Part shown: positions 27,919-36,440 of the stretch, one piece after another | Position numbering within the stretch: the first letter of the stretch is position 1 | How the letters are laid out: every line of letters starts with the position of its first letter | NCBI RefSeq assembly: GCF_021283545.2 | Contig: NZ_CP128540.1 | Location: forward strand, 2,763,501 to 2,827,500 | Origin: Pseudomonas alloputida | Lineage (GTDB): Bacteria > Pseudomonadota > Gammaproteobacteria > Pseudomonadales > Pseudomonadaceae | Length of the DNA stretch: 64,000 bases | Direction: 5' to 3' | Notes under the pieces: model-generated | Told to the model about the DNA's origin: nothing | Seen by the model: the letters and a program-made list of their open reading frames with translations, nothing else | Databases searched by the model: none | Position numbers and translations under genes: made by a program

Positions 27919-29094
27919 TCACTGGCCGGTATGCTGTGCGATGGGTGGGGCAGCGGGCGTGTTGTCGACCTGCACCTGGTCACCGGCCTTGACGTGCTGC
28001 AGGCCCTCGACCACCACCCGCTCACCGGCCGCCAGGCCCTCGCTGACGATCCAGCGGTCACCCTGGGCGCTGCCCAGTACAACCTGGCGGTCGCTGACCC
28101 GGGCGTGCTGGTCTACCACCAGCACCTTGGGCACACCGGCGCTGTCGCGCAGGATGGCGCGTTGCGGCACGCTCAGGCCCTTGGGTTGCACCGCTTGCTC
28201 CAGGCGTACCCGCACGTAGCTGCCTGGCAGCAGGTCGAGGTCCGGGTTGGGGAACTCGCTGCGCAGGGTGATCTGGTTGGTGCTGGGGTCGACGCTGATG
28301 TCGGAGAACAGCAGCTTGCCCGGCAGCGGGTAGGCGCTGCCGTCATCCTGGATCAGCGTGGCGCGTGCCTGGCCGTCGCCCACCTGCTGCAATTCGCCGG
28401 CGCGCAGGGCGCGGCGCAGGGCGTTGAGCTCGCGGGTAGACTGGGTGACATCGGCATGGATCGGGTCCAACTGCTGGATGGTCGCCAGCGGGGTGGTTTC
28501 GTTTTGCCCGACCAGCGCGCCTTCGGTGACCTGGGCGCGGCCGATACGGCCGGAGATCGGCGCGGTCACGGTGGCATAGCCGAGGTTCAGCCGGGCGCGC
28601 TCCAGCGCCGCCCTGGCTTCGGCCACTTCGGCATCGGCCTGCAGGAAACTGGCCTTGGCGTTGTCGTATTCCTGGCGGCTGACGGCTTTGTCGTCGACCA
28701 GCTCGCGGTAGCGCTGCTCTTGCAGGCGCGCCTGGTACCGGGTGGCTTCGGCCTTGGCCAGTGTGGCGCGGGCGCTGTCATGGTCGGCCTTGAACGGCGC
28801 CGGGTCGATCAGGAACAGTACATCACCCTGCTTGACGTCGCTGCCTTCGCGGTACACCCGCTTGAGCACCACGCCTGCGACCCGCGCACGCACTTCGGCG
28901 GTGCGTGGCGCGAGGATACGGCCGCTGAGTTCACTGCTGATGGCCAGTGGCTGCAGTTGCAGGGTTTCTACGCGCACTTGCGCGGTGGGGGCCTGTTCGT
29001 CTGGCTCGGCGCTGTCGCTGCAGCCGGCCAGGGACAGGCTCAGCAAGGCCATGAGCGCCAACGGGCGCAGGCACGGGGAGAGGGTAGTAGGCAT
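27919..29094 (-). CDS. RND periplasmic adaptor lipoprotein
   Basis: A 391-residue membrane fusion protein. Lipoprotein signal with Cys25 (LSLSLAGC). A lipoyl half-motif is seen early (AEVRARVAGVVLKRVYREG), then an alpha-hairpin (about 100-165) and the second lipoyl half (LGYATVTAPISGRIGRAQV), ending in beta-barrel and membrane-proximal domains. It is co-transcribed with the downstream RND transporter. It is divergent from an RstA-like regulator gene, with REPs in the shared gap, so the two-component system may regulate it. Confidence 0.92.
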   Translation of the reverse strand: MPTTLSPCLRPLALMALLSLSLAGCSDSAEPDEQAPTAQVRVETLQLQPLAISSELSGRILAPRTAEVRARVAGVVLKRVYREGSDVKQGDVLFLIDPAPFKADHDSARATLAKAEATRYQARLQEQRYRELVDDKAVSRQEYDNAKASFLQADAEVAEARAALERARLNLGYATVTAPISGRIGRAQVTEGALVGQNETTPLATIQQLDPIHADVTQSTRELNALRRALRAGELQQVGDGQARATLIQDDGSAYPLPGKLLFSDISVDPSTNQITLRSEFPNPDLDLLPGSYVRVRLEQAVQPKGLSVPQRAILRDSAGVPKVLVVDQHARVSDRQVVLGSAQGDRWIVSEGLAAGERVVVEGLQHVKAGDQVQVDNTPAAPPIAQHTGQ

Positions 29095-29234
29095 GCGGAT
29101 CTTCCGATGATGACCGTGTATATGCTAAGGCAGACGCTGCCTGGGCGGCTGTTAATACCTGTAGGGCGAGTGTGAAAAAGTGTGAAGAATGATCCTGTCG
29201 AGTGGTTGGGTTCTATATTCTGCATGGGCCTGTG

Positions 29235-29300
29235 CTGGCCTCTTCGCGGGTGAACCCGCTCCTACGGGGACCTGCAGCAGCGGGTTTACCCGCGAAGCGC
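29235..29300. repeat. REP pair in divergent gap
   Basis: One REP at 29235-29270 and an inverted partial unit at about 29276-29300, just before the response regulator ATG at 29340. REPs in a divergent, promoter-containing gap are less usual than at operon ends. Confidence 0.75.
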
Positions 29301-29339
29301 TCGCCACAGGCTTACTTCAACCCAGACGCCCAAGCACCT

Positions 29340-30041
29340 ATGCCGAACATTTTCCTGGTCGAAGACGACAGCGCCCTGTCCGAGCTGATCGCGAGCTACC
29401 TGCAACGCAACGACTTCCATGTCCAGGTGATCGCCCGGGGCGATCATGTGCTGGACGAGTACCGTCGGCAAAGGCCTGACCTGGTCATCCTTGACCTGAT
29501 GCTGCCGGGCATCGATGGCCTGCAGCTGTGCCGGCTGCTGCGCCAGGAGTCGCAGACCCTGCCAATCCTCATGCTGACGGCCCGCGACGATAGCCATGAC
29601 CAGGTGCTAGGCCTGGAAATGGGGGCCGACGACTACGTGACCAAACCCTGTGAGCCACGCGTGCTGCTGGCCCGGGTGCGCACGCTGCTGCGCCGCAGCA
29701 GTGTCAACGAACCGCGCCTGGACAACGACCTGATCCTGATTGGTGGCCTGCGTATCGACCTGGCCGAGCGCACGGTGAGTTGGCGCGGCGAGGAGGTGGA
29801 GCTGTCCAGCGGTGAGTACAACCTGCTGGTGGTGCTGGCGCGCAATGCTGGTGAGGTGATGAACCGCGACCGTATCCTGCAACAGCTGCGTGGCATCGAG
29901 TTCAATGGCACCGATCGCTCCGTTGACGTGGCCATTTCCAAACTGCGGCGCAAGTTCGACGACAACGCCGGCGAAGCGCGCAAGATCAAGACCGTGTGGG
30001 GCAAGGGCTACCTGTTCAGCCGTGTCGAGTGGGAGTGCTGA
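29340..30041 (+). CDS. OmpR-family response regulator (RstA-like)
   Basis: 233 residues. The receiver domain (1-118) has the acidic pocket in FLVEDDSALS, phospho-acceptor Asp in VILDLMLPGIDG and conserved Lys in DDYVTKPCEP. The C-terminal winged helix (about 135-230) has RTVSWRGEEVELSSGEYNLL and VAISKLRRKFDD. The ATG at 29340 is chosen from the start of the receiver fold; the longer upstream frame runs through REP sequence. The sensor kinase gene follows after 6 bp. Confidence 0.92.
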   Translation: MPNIFLVEDDSALSELIASYLQRNDFHVQVIARGDHVLDEYRRQRPDLVILDLMLPGIDGLQLCRLLRQESQTLPILMLTARDDSHDQVLGLEMGADDYVTKPCEPRVLLARVRTLLRRSSVNEPRLDNDLILIGGLRIDLAERTVSWRGEEVELSSGEYNLLVVLARNAGEVMNRDRILQQLRGIEFNGTDRSVDVAISKLRRKFDDNAGEARKIKTVWGKGYLFSRVEWEC

Positions 30042-30047
30042 TCGGCC

Positions 30048-31349
30048 ATGCTCAAGATCCTGGTGCGGTTGTACCTGGTGATCATCGTCGCCTACACCGG
30101 CGCGTTGCTGTTCATCCCTGACACCATCGTCGGCCTGTTCCGCGACCGGTTCATGGCCTACAACCTGGACCAGGCCAAGGGTGTACAAGCGTTGATCGTG
30201 CGCCAGTTCCGCCAGGCTCCGCGCGAGCAGTGGCCAGCGGTGGAGCAGGAACTGGCCAGTGATTTCGCACCGCTGGAACTGCAGCTGCTGCGCAGGGATC
30301 AGGCCGGTTTGAGCGATGAGGAGCAGGCGCGCCTGGAGCAGGGTCTGTACGCAGTGCGCATTGCCGAGTGGGGCTATTACGAGACGGTGTTGGCGCCGCT
30401 GGACAAGGAGTGGCTGATACGCCTGCATTCCCCGCCAGACCCGCTGGACATCAACGTGCTGTCGTGGGGCGTGACCGTGTTGATTGGTGCAGCCATGCTG
30501 GGTTGCCTGCTGCTGTGGGTTTGGCCGCACTGGCGTGATCTGGAGCGCCTCAAGGAGACCGCTCGGCGCCTGGGCCAGGGGCAGATGGCCGAGCGTACGC
30601 ACATTTCGCCTCACTCCAACATTGGTGAACTGGCCGGGGTATTCGACACCATGGCCAGTGACCTGGAACGCCATGTCAACCAGCAGCGTGAACTGCTCAA
30701 TGCGGTATCGCACGAGTTACGCACGCCACTGACCCGGCTGGACTTCGGCCTGGTGCTGCTGTTCGACGAAGTGCCGCCAGCCAGCCGCAAGCGCCTGCTG
30801 GAACTGGTCGGGCATGTGCGCGAGCTGGATGAACTGGTGCTGGAGCTGCTGTCCTATAGCCGGTTGTACAACGCCGACCAGGCGCGGGAGCGGGTGGAGG
30901 TATCGCTGCTGGAGCTGGTCGACAGTGTGCTTGGGGGCTTTGCCGAGGAACTCGATGGCCGGGGTATCCAGTGGGAGGTGCGGGCCGAGGGTGAGTTGCC
31001 GCGCTTTGTACTGGACCCGCGACTGACGGCGCGCGCGGTGCAGAACCTGGTGCGCAATGCCATGCGCTATTGCGATGAAAGCCTGCTGCTGCGCTTGCGC
31101 CTGGAAGCCGATGGCGCCTGCCTGCTGACGGTGGAGGATGACGGGATTGGCGTCCCTGTGGAGGAGCGCGAGCGGGTTTTCCAGCCGTTCTACCGTCTGG
31201 ACCGCAGTCGCGATCGCAACACCGGTGGTTTTGGCCTGGGGTTGGCCATCAGCCGGCGGGCGATCGAGGGGCAGGGTGGCACCTTGACCCTGGCGCAGTC
31301 GGCGCTGGGTGGGGCGCAGTTCAGGATTCGTTTGCCCGCCGGCGGATAG
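30048..31349 (+). CDS. Sensor histidine kinase (RstB-like)
   Basis: 433 residues. TM1 at about 5-27, a periplasmic sensor of about 110 residues, TM2 near 145-165 (VLIGAAMLGCLLLWVW), then HAMP, the phosphorylation H-box (AVSHELRTPLTRLDFG), N-box (VQNLVRNAMRYC) and G-boxes (DDGIGVP, GGFGLGLAISRRA). Paired with the upstream regulator. The signal sensed is unknown; the adjacent efflux pump genes are plausible targets. Confidence 0.92.
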   Translation: MLKILVRLYLVIIVAYTGALLFIPDTIVGLFRDRFMAYNLDQAKGVQALIVRQFRQAPREQWPAVEQELASDFAPLELQLLRRDQAGLSDEEQARLEQGLYAVRIAEWGYYETVLAPLDKEWLIRLHSPPDPLDINVLSWGVTVLIGAAMLGCLLLWVWPHWRDLERLKETARRLGQGQMAERTHISPHSNIGELAGVFDTMASDLERHVNQQRELLNAVSHELRTPLTRLDFGLVLLFDEVPPASRKRLLELVGHVRELDELVLELLSYSRLYNADQARERVEVSLLELVDSVLGGFAEELDGRGIQWEVRAEGELPRFVLDPRLTARAVQNLVRNAMRYCDESLLLRLRLEADGACLLTVEDDGIGVPVEERERVFQPFYRLDRSRDRNTGGFGLGLAISRRAIEGQGGTLTLAQSALGGAQFRIRLPAGG

Positions 31350-31379
31350 GGGCGCAGCAACCGCGAAGAGACGGGCCTG

Positions 31380-32471
31380 CTAATCCTGCTCTGCCAGCTC
31401 GCTGGACCACGACACAAAGCGGTCCTTGCCAGTGTGCTTGGCTTCATATAATGCCTGATCGGCGCGGACCAGCGCGGTGGTAAGGCTCTCTCCCCGGTCG
31501 ACCTTGGCCAGGCCAATGCTGATGGTGACCGGGTGCTCGCCAGCGTCCTCGCGCACGCGCTGGCACAGCGCGGCCACTCGCTGCTCGGCCCCTTGCTGAT
31601 CCAGCCCTTCGAAGAAGATCGCGAACTCTTCACCTCCCAGCCGGGCAAACGCCTGATCGGCCATGCTTGTCTTGATATGCAGGGCCACGCGCTTGAGCAC
31701 TTCGTCGCCCACGTCATGGCCGAAACGGTCATTGACCCGCTTGAAATTGTCGATATCGATCATGGCCAGGTACTGCCCGGACGTCGCCATCCGCAGCTGG
31801 CGGTCGGCCTGGGCCATGAACGAGCGGCGGTTGGGAATGTCGGTCAGGGCATCGACGTAGGCTTGCTCCAGCAACACCTTGGACAGGTAGAAATTGTGCA
31901 GCTTGGCCTTGCGGATCTGCAGGTAGCTGTAGCTGACCAGGCCGCTTAGAAACACGGCATAGCTGATCAGCATGGCGCCTTCGAGCGCATCGGGCTCGAT
32001 GCGGGTGTGGTAGAACGGATTAAGCATCACCCAGGTGATGACCATGGCGCAGAAGAATGACCAGCGCCGCACCGGTAGCACCGACATGGCATACAGCACG
32101 GTGGACACCCCGAGCACCAACCACACCGGGCGCAGGGCTATCGGGATGCCTTCGATCACCAGGCGCATGCCCAGGGTGATGACGGTAATGAACAGCAGGT
32201 TGAGCACGTCGAAGTGATGGCTGCGGCGGGTGAAATGCAGCACTACGATCAGGCTGCCGAGCAGGGCGATGAACAGGAAGGACAGCCAGGTGAAGCCTTG
32301 GTCGCCGAGGAAGCTGACGATCAGGTCGAAGACCAGCCAGATCAGGACGCTGATCGAGAATACCAGCAGGCAGAACGAGCGCATGGACTCGAATTCGTGC
32401 TGGCGGAACTCGGCGCGCAGGGCGGCGGGCGCGACCTGCTGGCGTATGTGGGCTTCGATGGTCTTGAACAT
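31380..32471 (-). CDS. Membrane-bound diguanylate cyclase (GGDEF)
   Basis: 363 residues. The N-terminal half has about six membrane segments (FCLLVFSISVLIWLVFDLIV, LLFITVITLGMRLVIEG). The C-terminal GGDEF domain (about 200-360) has an intact GGEEF motif in ARLGGEEFAIFF and MIDIDNFKRVNDRFGHDVGD, so it should make c-di-GMP. No RxxD inhibitory site is evident upstream of GGEEF. GGAG precedes the ATG at 32471. It lies downstream of the nfrB-nfrA-ybcH-like genes on the same strand and may be their dedicated cyclase, comparable to DgcJ in E. coli. Confidence 0.9.
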   Translation of the reverse strand: MFKTIEAHIRQQVAPAALRAEFRQHEFESMRSFCLLVFSISVLIWLVFDLIVSFLGDQGFTWLSFLFIALLGSLIVVLHFTRRSHHFDVLNLLFITVITLGMRLVIEGIPIALRPVWLVLGVSTVLYAMSVLPVRRWSFFCAMVITWVMLNPFYHTRIEPDALEGAMLISYAVFLSGLVSYSYLQIRKAKLHNFYLSKVLLEQAYVDALTDIPNRRSFMAQADRQLRMATSGQYLAMIDIDNFKRVNDRFGHDVGDEVLKRVALHIKTSMADQAFARLGGEEFAIFFEGLDQQGAEQRVAALCQRVREDAGEHPVTISIGLAKVDRGESLTTALVRADQALYEAKHTGKDRFVSWSSELAEQD

Positions 32472-32510
32472 CGGTGGGCTCCTGAGGCTACTACTTTTTC
32501 AGGCTTGGAC

Positions 32511-32588
32511 CTTTCGCGGGTAAACCCGCTCCTACAGGGACCGTACGGTGTGGGGGACCTGTGGGTTTATCCGCGAAGAGGCCGGCCC
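32511..32588. repeat. REP pair
   Basis: One REP at 32511-32540 (TTTCGCGGGTAAACCCGCTC) and an inverted unit at about 32560-32588. It separates the cyclase gene from the ybcH-like gene, marking a likely operon end or attenuation point. Confidence 0.8.
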
Positions 32589-32595
32589 TGGTAAT

Positions 32596-33435
32596 TCATT
32601 GCTGTGGCAAGATACCCCGGGCCCAGGGCCGGTAGCGCAAGGCAAACACTGCCTCGGCATGGCACCCGCTACCCACCCTGGGCTCGGCGGGCTCCGCCCG
32701 AAACGCCTGCTCCGGCGCGCTCACCTGGCGGAACGCCTCGCGCACCACACCCACCCGGCACGGCAACGCCTGCTCGTAACCCTGACGCACCAACGCCGGC
32801 AAACGCCCGGTGCCGGCGCCATCCTGCCACCACACAGTCAAGCCCAAGCCGGCCAGTTGATCCAGCCAGACGGCATTGACCCGCGGCGTCAGCTTGCCTG
32901 TGCTGAAGGCGCTGATATGCAACGGCTTGTCCAACTGGCGGTTGAAGGCCTGCAACTGGCTGTACAGCGCATCGCGCCGTTCGGTCTCGCGCAGATGCTG
33001 GTCGTCCAGCTCCATGGGCAGGTACCAGCCGTCCACTGGCAACTGCCAGGCCTGGCGCAGTTGCTGGTACTGGCTGAGCGAGCGCCCCAGCTGCGCTTTC
33101 CAGTAGCTGTTCAGGCCCTCGCCATCCAGCTCGTCGAGGCGCTGGTAGTAGGCCGGGTCCATGTACAGCCCCAGCACCAGCTGCAAGCCCTCGGCACGCG
33201 CGGTGCGCAGGCTGTTGGCCAGCCAGCCCTGGGCACCGCCGAAATCGCTGTCGCCATAGGCACTCCATTGCACGATCAGGGTTTTGCCACCTTGGGCCGC
33301 GGTGGCTTGCCACAGTTGCTGCCACTGGGCGGGTGTGACGCTGGCATCGCGGTTGAGGGGTTGGTAGAACAGGCGCTGGTCAGCGGTGGCCGGTAGGCAC
33401 AGGGCCAGCAGGCAGAAGGCGATGAGCGTACGCAT
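32596..33435 (-). CDS. YbcH-like (DUF4434-type) periplasmic protein, possible glycoside hydrolase
   Basis: A 279-residue exported protein with signal peptide (FCLLALCLPATA/DQRLFYQ). The fold looks like a TIM barrel: TLIVQWSAYGDSDF, LVLGLYMDPAYYQRLDEL, DGWYLPMELDDQHL and GLTVWWQDGAGTGRL fall at strand-like intervals, with acidic residues in the PMELDD motif. E. coli has ybcH directly after nfrA, and its product has this type of sequence. The start overlaps the nfrA stop by 1 bp. Role inferred: trimming or processing of the Nfr polysaccharide. Confidence 0.75.
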   Translation of the reverse strand: MRTLIAFCLLALCLPATADQRLFYQPLNRDASVTPAQWQQLWQATAAQGGKTLIVQWSAYGDSDFGGAQGWLANSLRTARAEGLQLVLGLYMDPAYYQRLDELDGEGLNSYWKAQLGRSLSQYQQLRQAWQLPVDGWYLPMELDDQHLRETERRDALYSQLQAFNRQLDKPLHISAFSTGKLTPRVNAVWLDQLAGLGLTVWWQDGAGTGRLPALVRQGYEQALPCRVGVVREAFRQVSAPEQAFRAEPAEPRVGSGCHAEAVFALRYRPWARGILPQQ

Positions 33436-36400
33436 CAGAAGGTCATCTCCGCACCGACCAGCACACCGTTGGCGCGCTCGTAGAGGTTACCGCCCAGCGA
33501 TTGCTGGTACTCGGCACGCACTTTCAGCGAGCCGCGGTAGGCGTTGTAGCGGTCGTCGTCGAACCACCATTGCCAGCGCACGCCAACCCCGGCGCGGGCG
33601 TCCTGGCGCCAGTCGTTGCTGGGGTCCTGGCTGGAGAACTCGACAAAGCCGTAGGGCATGAGGGTTTGCGGCGAGCTGCCCGGCAGCTTCCAGGCGTGGC
33701 CCTGCTGGTAGCGCGACAGCCAGGCATGGTCGCCGGCGCGGGTCCACCAGGCAGCATCGAGGTAGAGGAACCGTTCGTTCCAGTCGTCCTCATCGATGCG
33801 CCAATCATTGCGCCAGCCTCCCTGGTCGAGGAACGAGGCGGTGGCGCGCAGCAGCAGGTCATTGCTCGATTCGGCGTGGTGGCGCAAATCGCCCCAGTTG
33901 CCGCCGACCTTGGCCGGGCTCAGTAACTGGCCAAGGCTGAGGCCGCGATAGTGTGCTTCGTCGATCTGCCGCTGGTGGTAAAGCTCGGCATACAGGTTGA
34001 GGTTGGCCTGGCCGAGCGGCTTGTAGCGCAAGCCGACACCGGTTCCCATGCTCTGGGCATAGTCGGTGCGGCTTTGGCCGCCGAACAGTACCCGGCCATA
34101 CACTGACAGGGTGCTGCCATTGCGGCTGGGCTCCTCGCCCAGGGCATGGTCCCACATGGCCAGTTGCACGTTCTGCGATTGCGCCCGGCGCGAGCTGCCG
34201 CTGCGCTGGCCGTTGTCGAGAAACTTGTCGTTGGTCGAGGTGCCGGCCGGCGACCAGGTGCTGGCCAGGGTAATGGTGTCGCGACGTGACAGGCTCTCGT
34301 GGGCGCGGCGCTGGCGGTACTTGCGTGCCTCCAGGCTGCCGTATTCGTCATCACCGTCGACCAGGTTCTGCTCTACGTCGAGGATGCGGCGCAGTTCGCG
34401 GCGTGCCGCAGCGCTGTCGGCATGTTCGTCGTAGCGCAAGGCGAGTGTTTCGCCAAGGCGGTAGTCCTCGGGGAAGTCGTGAGTGGCGTGTTCAAGGTAG
34501 GGGATCGATTGCATGCGCTGAGCCTTGTCTGTCGAGCCAGCCAGGCGCATGCCGTAGTCGGCGCGATAGCGCGGCTGGTCGGGGGCCAGGCGCACGGCTT
34601 CGGCCAGCCAGGCGGTGCTCTGCGCACTGTCGCCGGCCAGTTGTGCGGTGCTGGATGCGGCGTAGTAGTGGTCGGGGCGCGGGCTGTGCGCCAGAGCCTG
34701 GCGCTGGAAGCCCAGCGCGGCCTGCGGGTCACCTTGGCGCTCGGCGATGGCGGCGCCCAGCGCCCAGTCATCAGCGCTCTGGTGCGCGGCAGCGTCCCAG
34801 TAGCGGCGTGCTGCATCGGCGTCGCCTGCATTCAGCGCGCCGCGGGCAGCGGTGAGGCGGGCATTATCGGTAAAGGCGCTGTCTGGCAGGCTGCGCCAGA
34901 TCGGCTGGGCGGTTTCGGAGTCGCCGGCCGCTTCGAGTGCGTAGGCCAGCGGTAGACGGTTGCCAGGGTCGCCCAAACGCTCGGCAGCCTGGTAGTAGAC
35001 CACCGCCTCACCCGGTTGGTCGGGCATGGCGCAACGGCCGAGGGCGCGGTACTGGCCAGATTCGCTCGGGGTGGCCGGCACTGCCTGGCGCACGGCATCG
35101 CACTGGCCGGCCTCGGCCAGCCGCCCGAGCAACTGGGCGCGGGTGTCGGCGTTGACCCGGGGTATCAGGCCGAGCATGCGGCGGCTGTCCAGGGGCCCGT
35201 CGTCACGGGCATACAGGTTGGCCAGACGCTGTAGCAGCGATGGGCCGAGGCGGCCCTGGTGGCGGTCGTAGGCTTGCTCCAGTAAGTGCCGTGCGTGATC
35301 GCCGTGGCCCTGTTCGGTCAACAGGAAGGTGGTTTGTTCCAGGGCGGCGAGGTCGCCGGTCTGCCGATAGCGTTGTTCCCATTCTGCGGCGGTGCGCGGC
35401 TGCGGGGGCTGCGGCGGGGCGCCATACAGGCGCTGCTTGAGCACGGCATAGGCCTGAGGGTCGGCGTTGGCGGGGCAGGCCTTGAACTGTTCCCGGGCCA
35501 GGTCCGGGTCTTGATGTGACAGCCAGTCGACCGTTTCAAGGCAGGGGCGCTGCAGGTCGTTGCTCAGGCGCCGCACCAGCGCTGCATCGTCGCCTTCGCG
35601 GGCCAGTTGCCAAAGTTGCTGGCGCTGCTCGGGTTGCTGCAGTTGATCAGGCGGTAGCGACTGCAGCCAGCGTTGGGCCTGCTGGTGGTGGCCGACGGCA
35701 ATGGCGCGGTTGGCCATGGCCAGCCGCGTCTGGTTGGCCGCTGCGGGGGAGGGGGCGTGGGCCAGCAGCGCAGTCAGGCCCTTTTCGTCGACTTGCTGGA
35801 TATAGGCATTGGCCAGGCGTTGCCAGTCCTGGGCAGGCAACTGGCCTGTGTCGGCCAGCGGCTGCAGTTGCTCGATGGTTTCTTTCCAGTTGCGCAGCTG
35901 TTCGGCGAAGGTGGCCCGGGCCAGGCGCAGGACCTGGCCGTCCCCACCGGGCGGCAGTTGGTTGAGCCAGTCCAGCGCTTTGGCGGCGCCACCAAACTTG
36001 GCCAGGCTCAGGCTGTAGGCCTGCCACAGCTGTACCCGGTGGTTGCCGTCGCTGGCGGCCAGCCATTGTTCCACCTGGCTGGCCGGTGGCGGGTCCTGCT
36101 CGATCCAGGTCAGGCGCAGCTCCAGCAGCGCGTCGGCATATTCGGGGCTGTCGCCTAGCTGTTCAGCCAGCGCTTGGGCCTCCTTGTAACGGCGCTGGTG
36201 GGCCAGGGCTTCGACCAGCAGGGCGCGGGCTTCGTCGTTGTTCGGTACCCGGCCCAGCACATGGCGGGTCAGGCGCTCGACTTCAGCCCAGTTGTCTTTC
36301 CTGGCCTCGCGATAGCTGCGGTCCATGAACGGAAAGCTGGTGAACCGCTGGAAGTCGGTCATCGGCGCCGAAGCGGCAACGGGCAGGACGGCGGAGCACA

Positions 36401-36440
36401 GCAGCAGGCCAGTGAAAGCAAGGGAAAAACGCGGCTTCAT
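33435..36440 (-). CDS. nfrA: NfrA-like outer-membrane exopolysaccharide export protein (phage N4 receptor family)
   Basis: A 1001-residue protein with a signal peptide (LLLCSAVLPVAASA). The N-terminal 700 residues are TPR-like helical repeats (ALLVEALAHQRRYKEAQALA, WAEVERLTRHVLGRVPNNDE, WRSLPDSAFTDNARLTAARG). The C-terminal 300 residues form a beta barrel ending NGVLVGAEMTF, a terminal Phe typical of outer-membrane proteins. E. coli NfrA is 990 residues with the same plan. It exports the polysaccharide made by NfrB and serves as N4 phage receptor. It overlaps nfrB by 4 bp. Confidence 0.9.
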   Translation of the reverse strand: MKPRFSLAFTGLLLCSAVLPVAASAPMTDFQRFTSFPFMDRSYREARKDNWAEVERLTRHVLGRVPNNDEARALLVEALAHQRRYKEAQALAEQLGDSPEYADALLELRLTWIEQDPPPASQVEQWLAASDGNHRVQLWQAYSLSLAKFGGAAKALDWLNQLPPGGDGQVLRLARATFAEQLRNWKETIEQLQPLADTGQLPAQDWQRLANAYIQQVDEKGLTALLAHAPSPAAANQTRLAMANRAIAVGHHQQAQRWLQSLPPDQLQQPEQRQQLWQLAREGDDAALVRRLSNDLQRPCLETVDWLSHQDPDLAREQFKACPANADPQAYAVLKQRLYGAPPQPPQPRTAAEWEQRYRQTGDLAALEQTTFLLTEQGHGDHARHLLEQAYDRHQGRLGPSLLQRLANLYARDDGPLDSRRMLGLIPRVNADTRAQLLGRLAEAGQCDAVRQAVPATPSESGQYRALGRCAMPDQPGEAVVYYQAAERLGDPGNRLPLAYALEAAGDSETAQPIWRSLPDSAFTDNARLTAARGALNAGDADAARRYWDAAAHQSADDWALGAAIAERQGDPQAALGFQRQALAHSPRPDHYYAASSTAQLAGDSAQSTAWLAEAVRLAPDQPRYRADYGMRLAGSTDKAQRMQSIPYLEHATHDFPEDYRLGETLALRYDEHADSAAARRELRRILDVEQNLVDGDDEYGSLEARKYRQRRAHESLSRRDTITLASTWSPAGTSTNDKFLDNGQRSGSSRRAQSQNVQLAMWDHALGEEPSRNGSTLSVYGRVLFGGQSRTDYAQSMGTGVGLRYKPLGQANLNLYAELYHQRQIDEAHYRGLSLGQLLSPAKVGGNWGDLRHHAESSNDLLLRATASFLDQGGWRNDWRIDEDDWNERFLYLDAAWWTRAGDHAWLSRYQQGHAWKLPGSSPQTLMPYGFVEFSSQDPSNDWRQDARAGVGVRWQWWFDDDRYNAYRGSLKVRAEYQQSLGGNLYERANGVLVGAEMTF

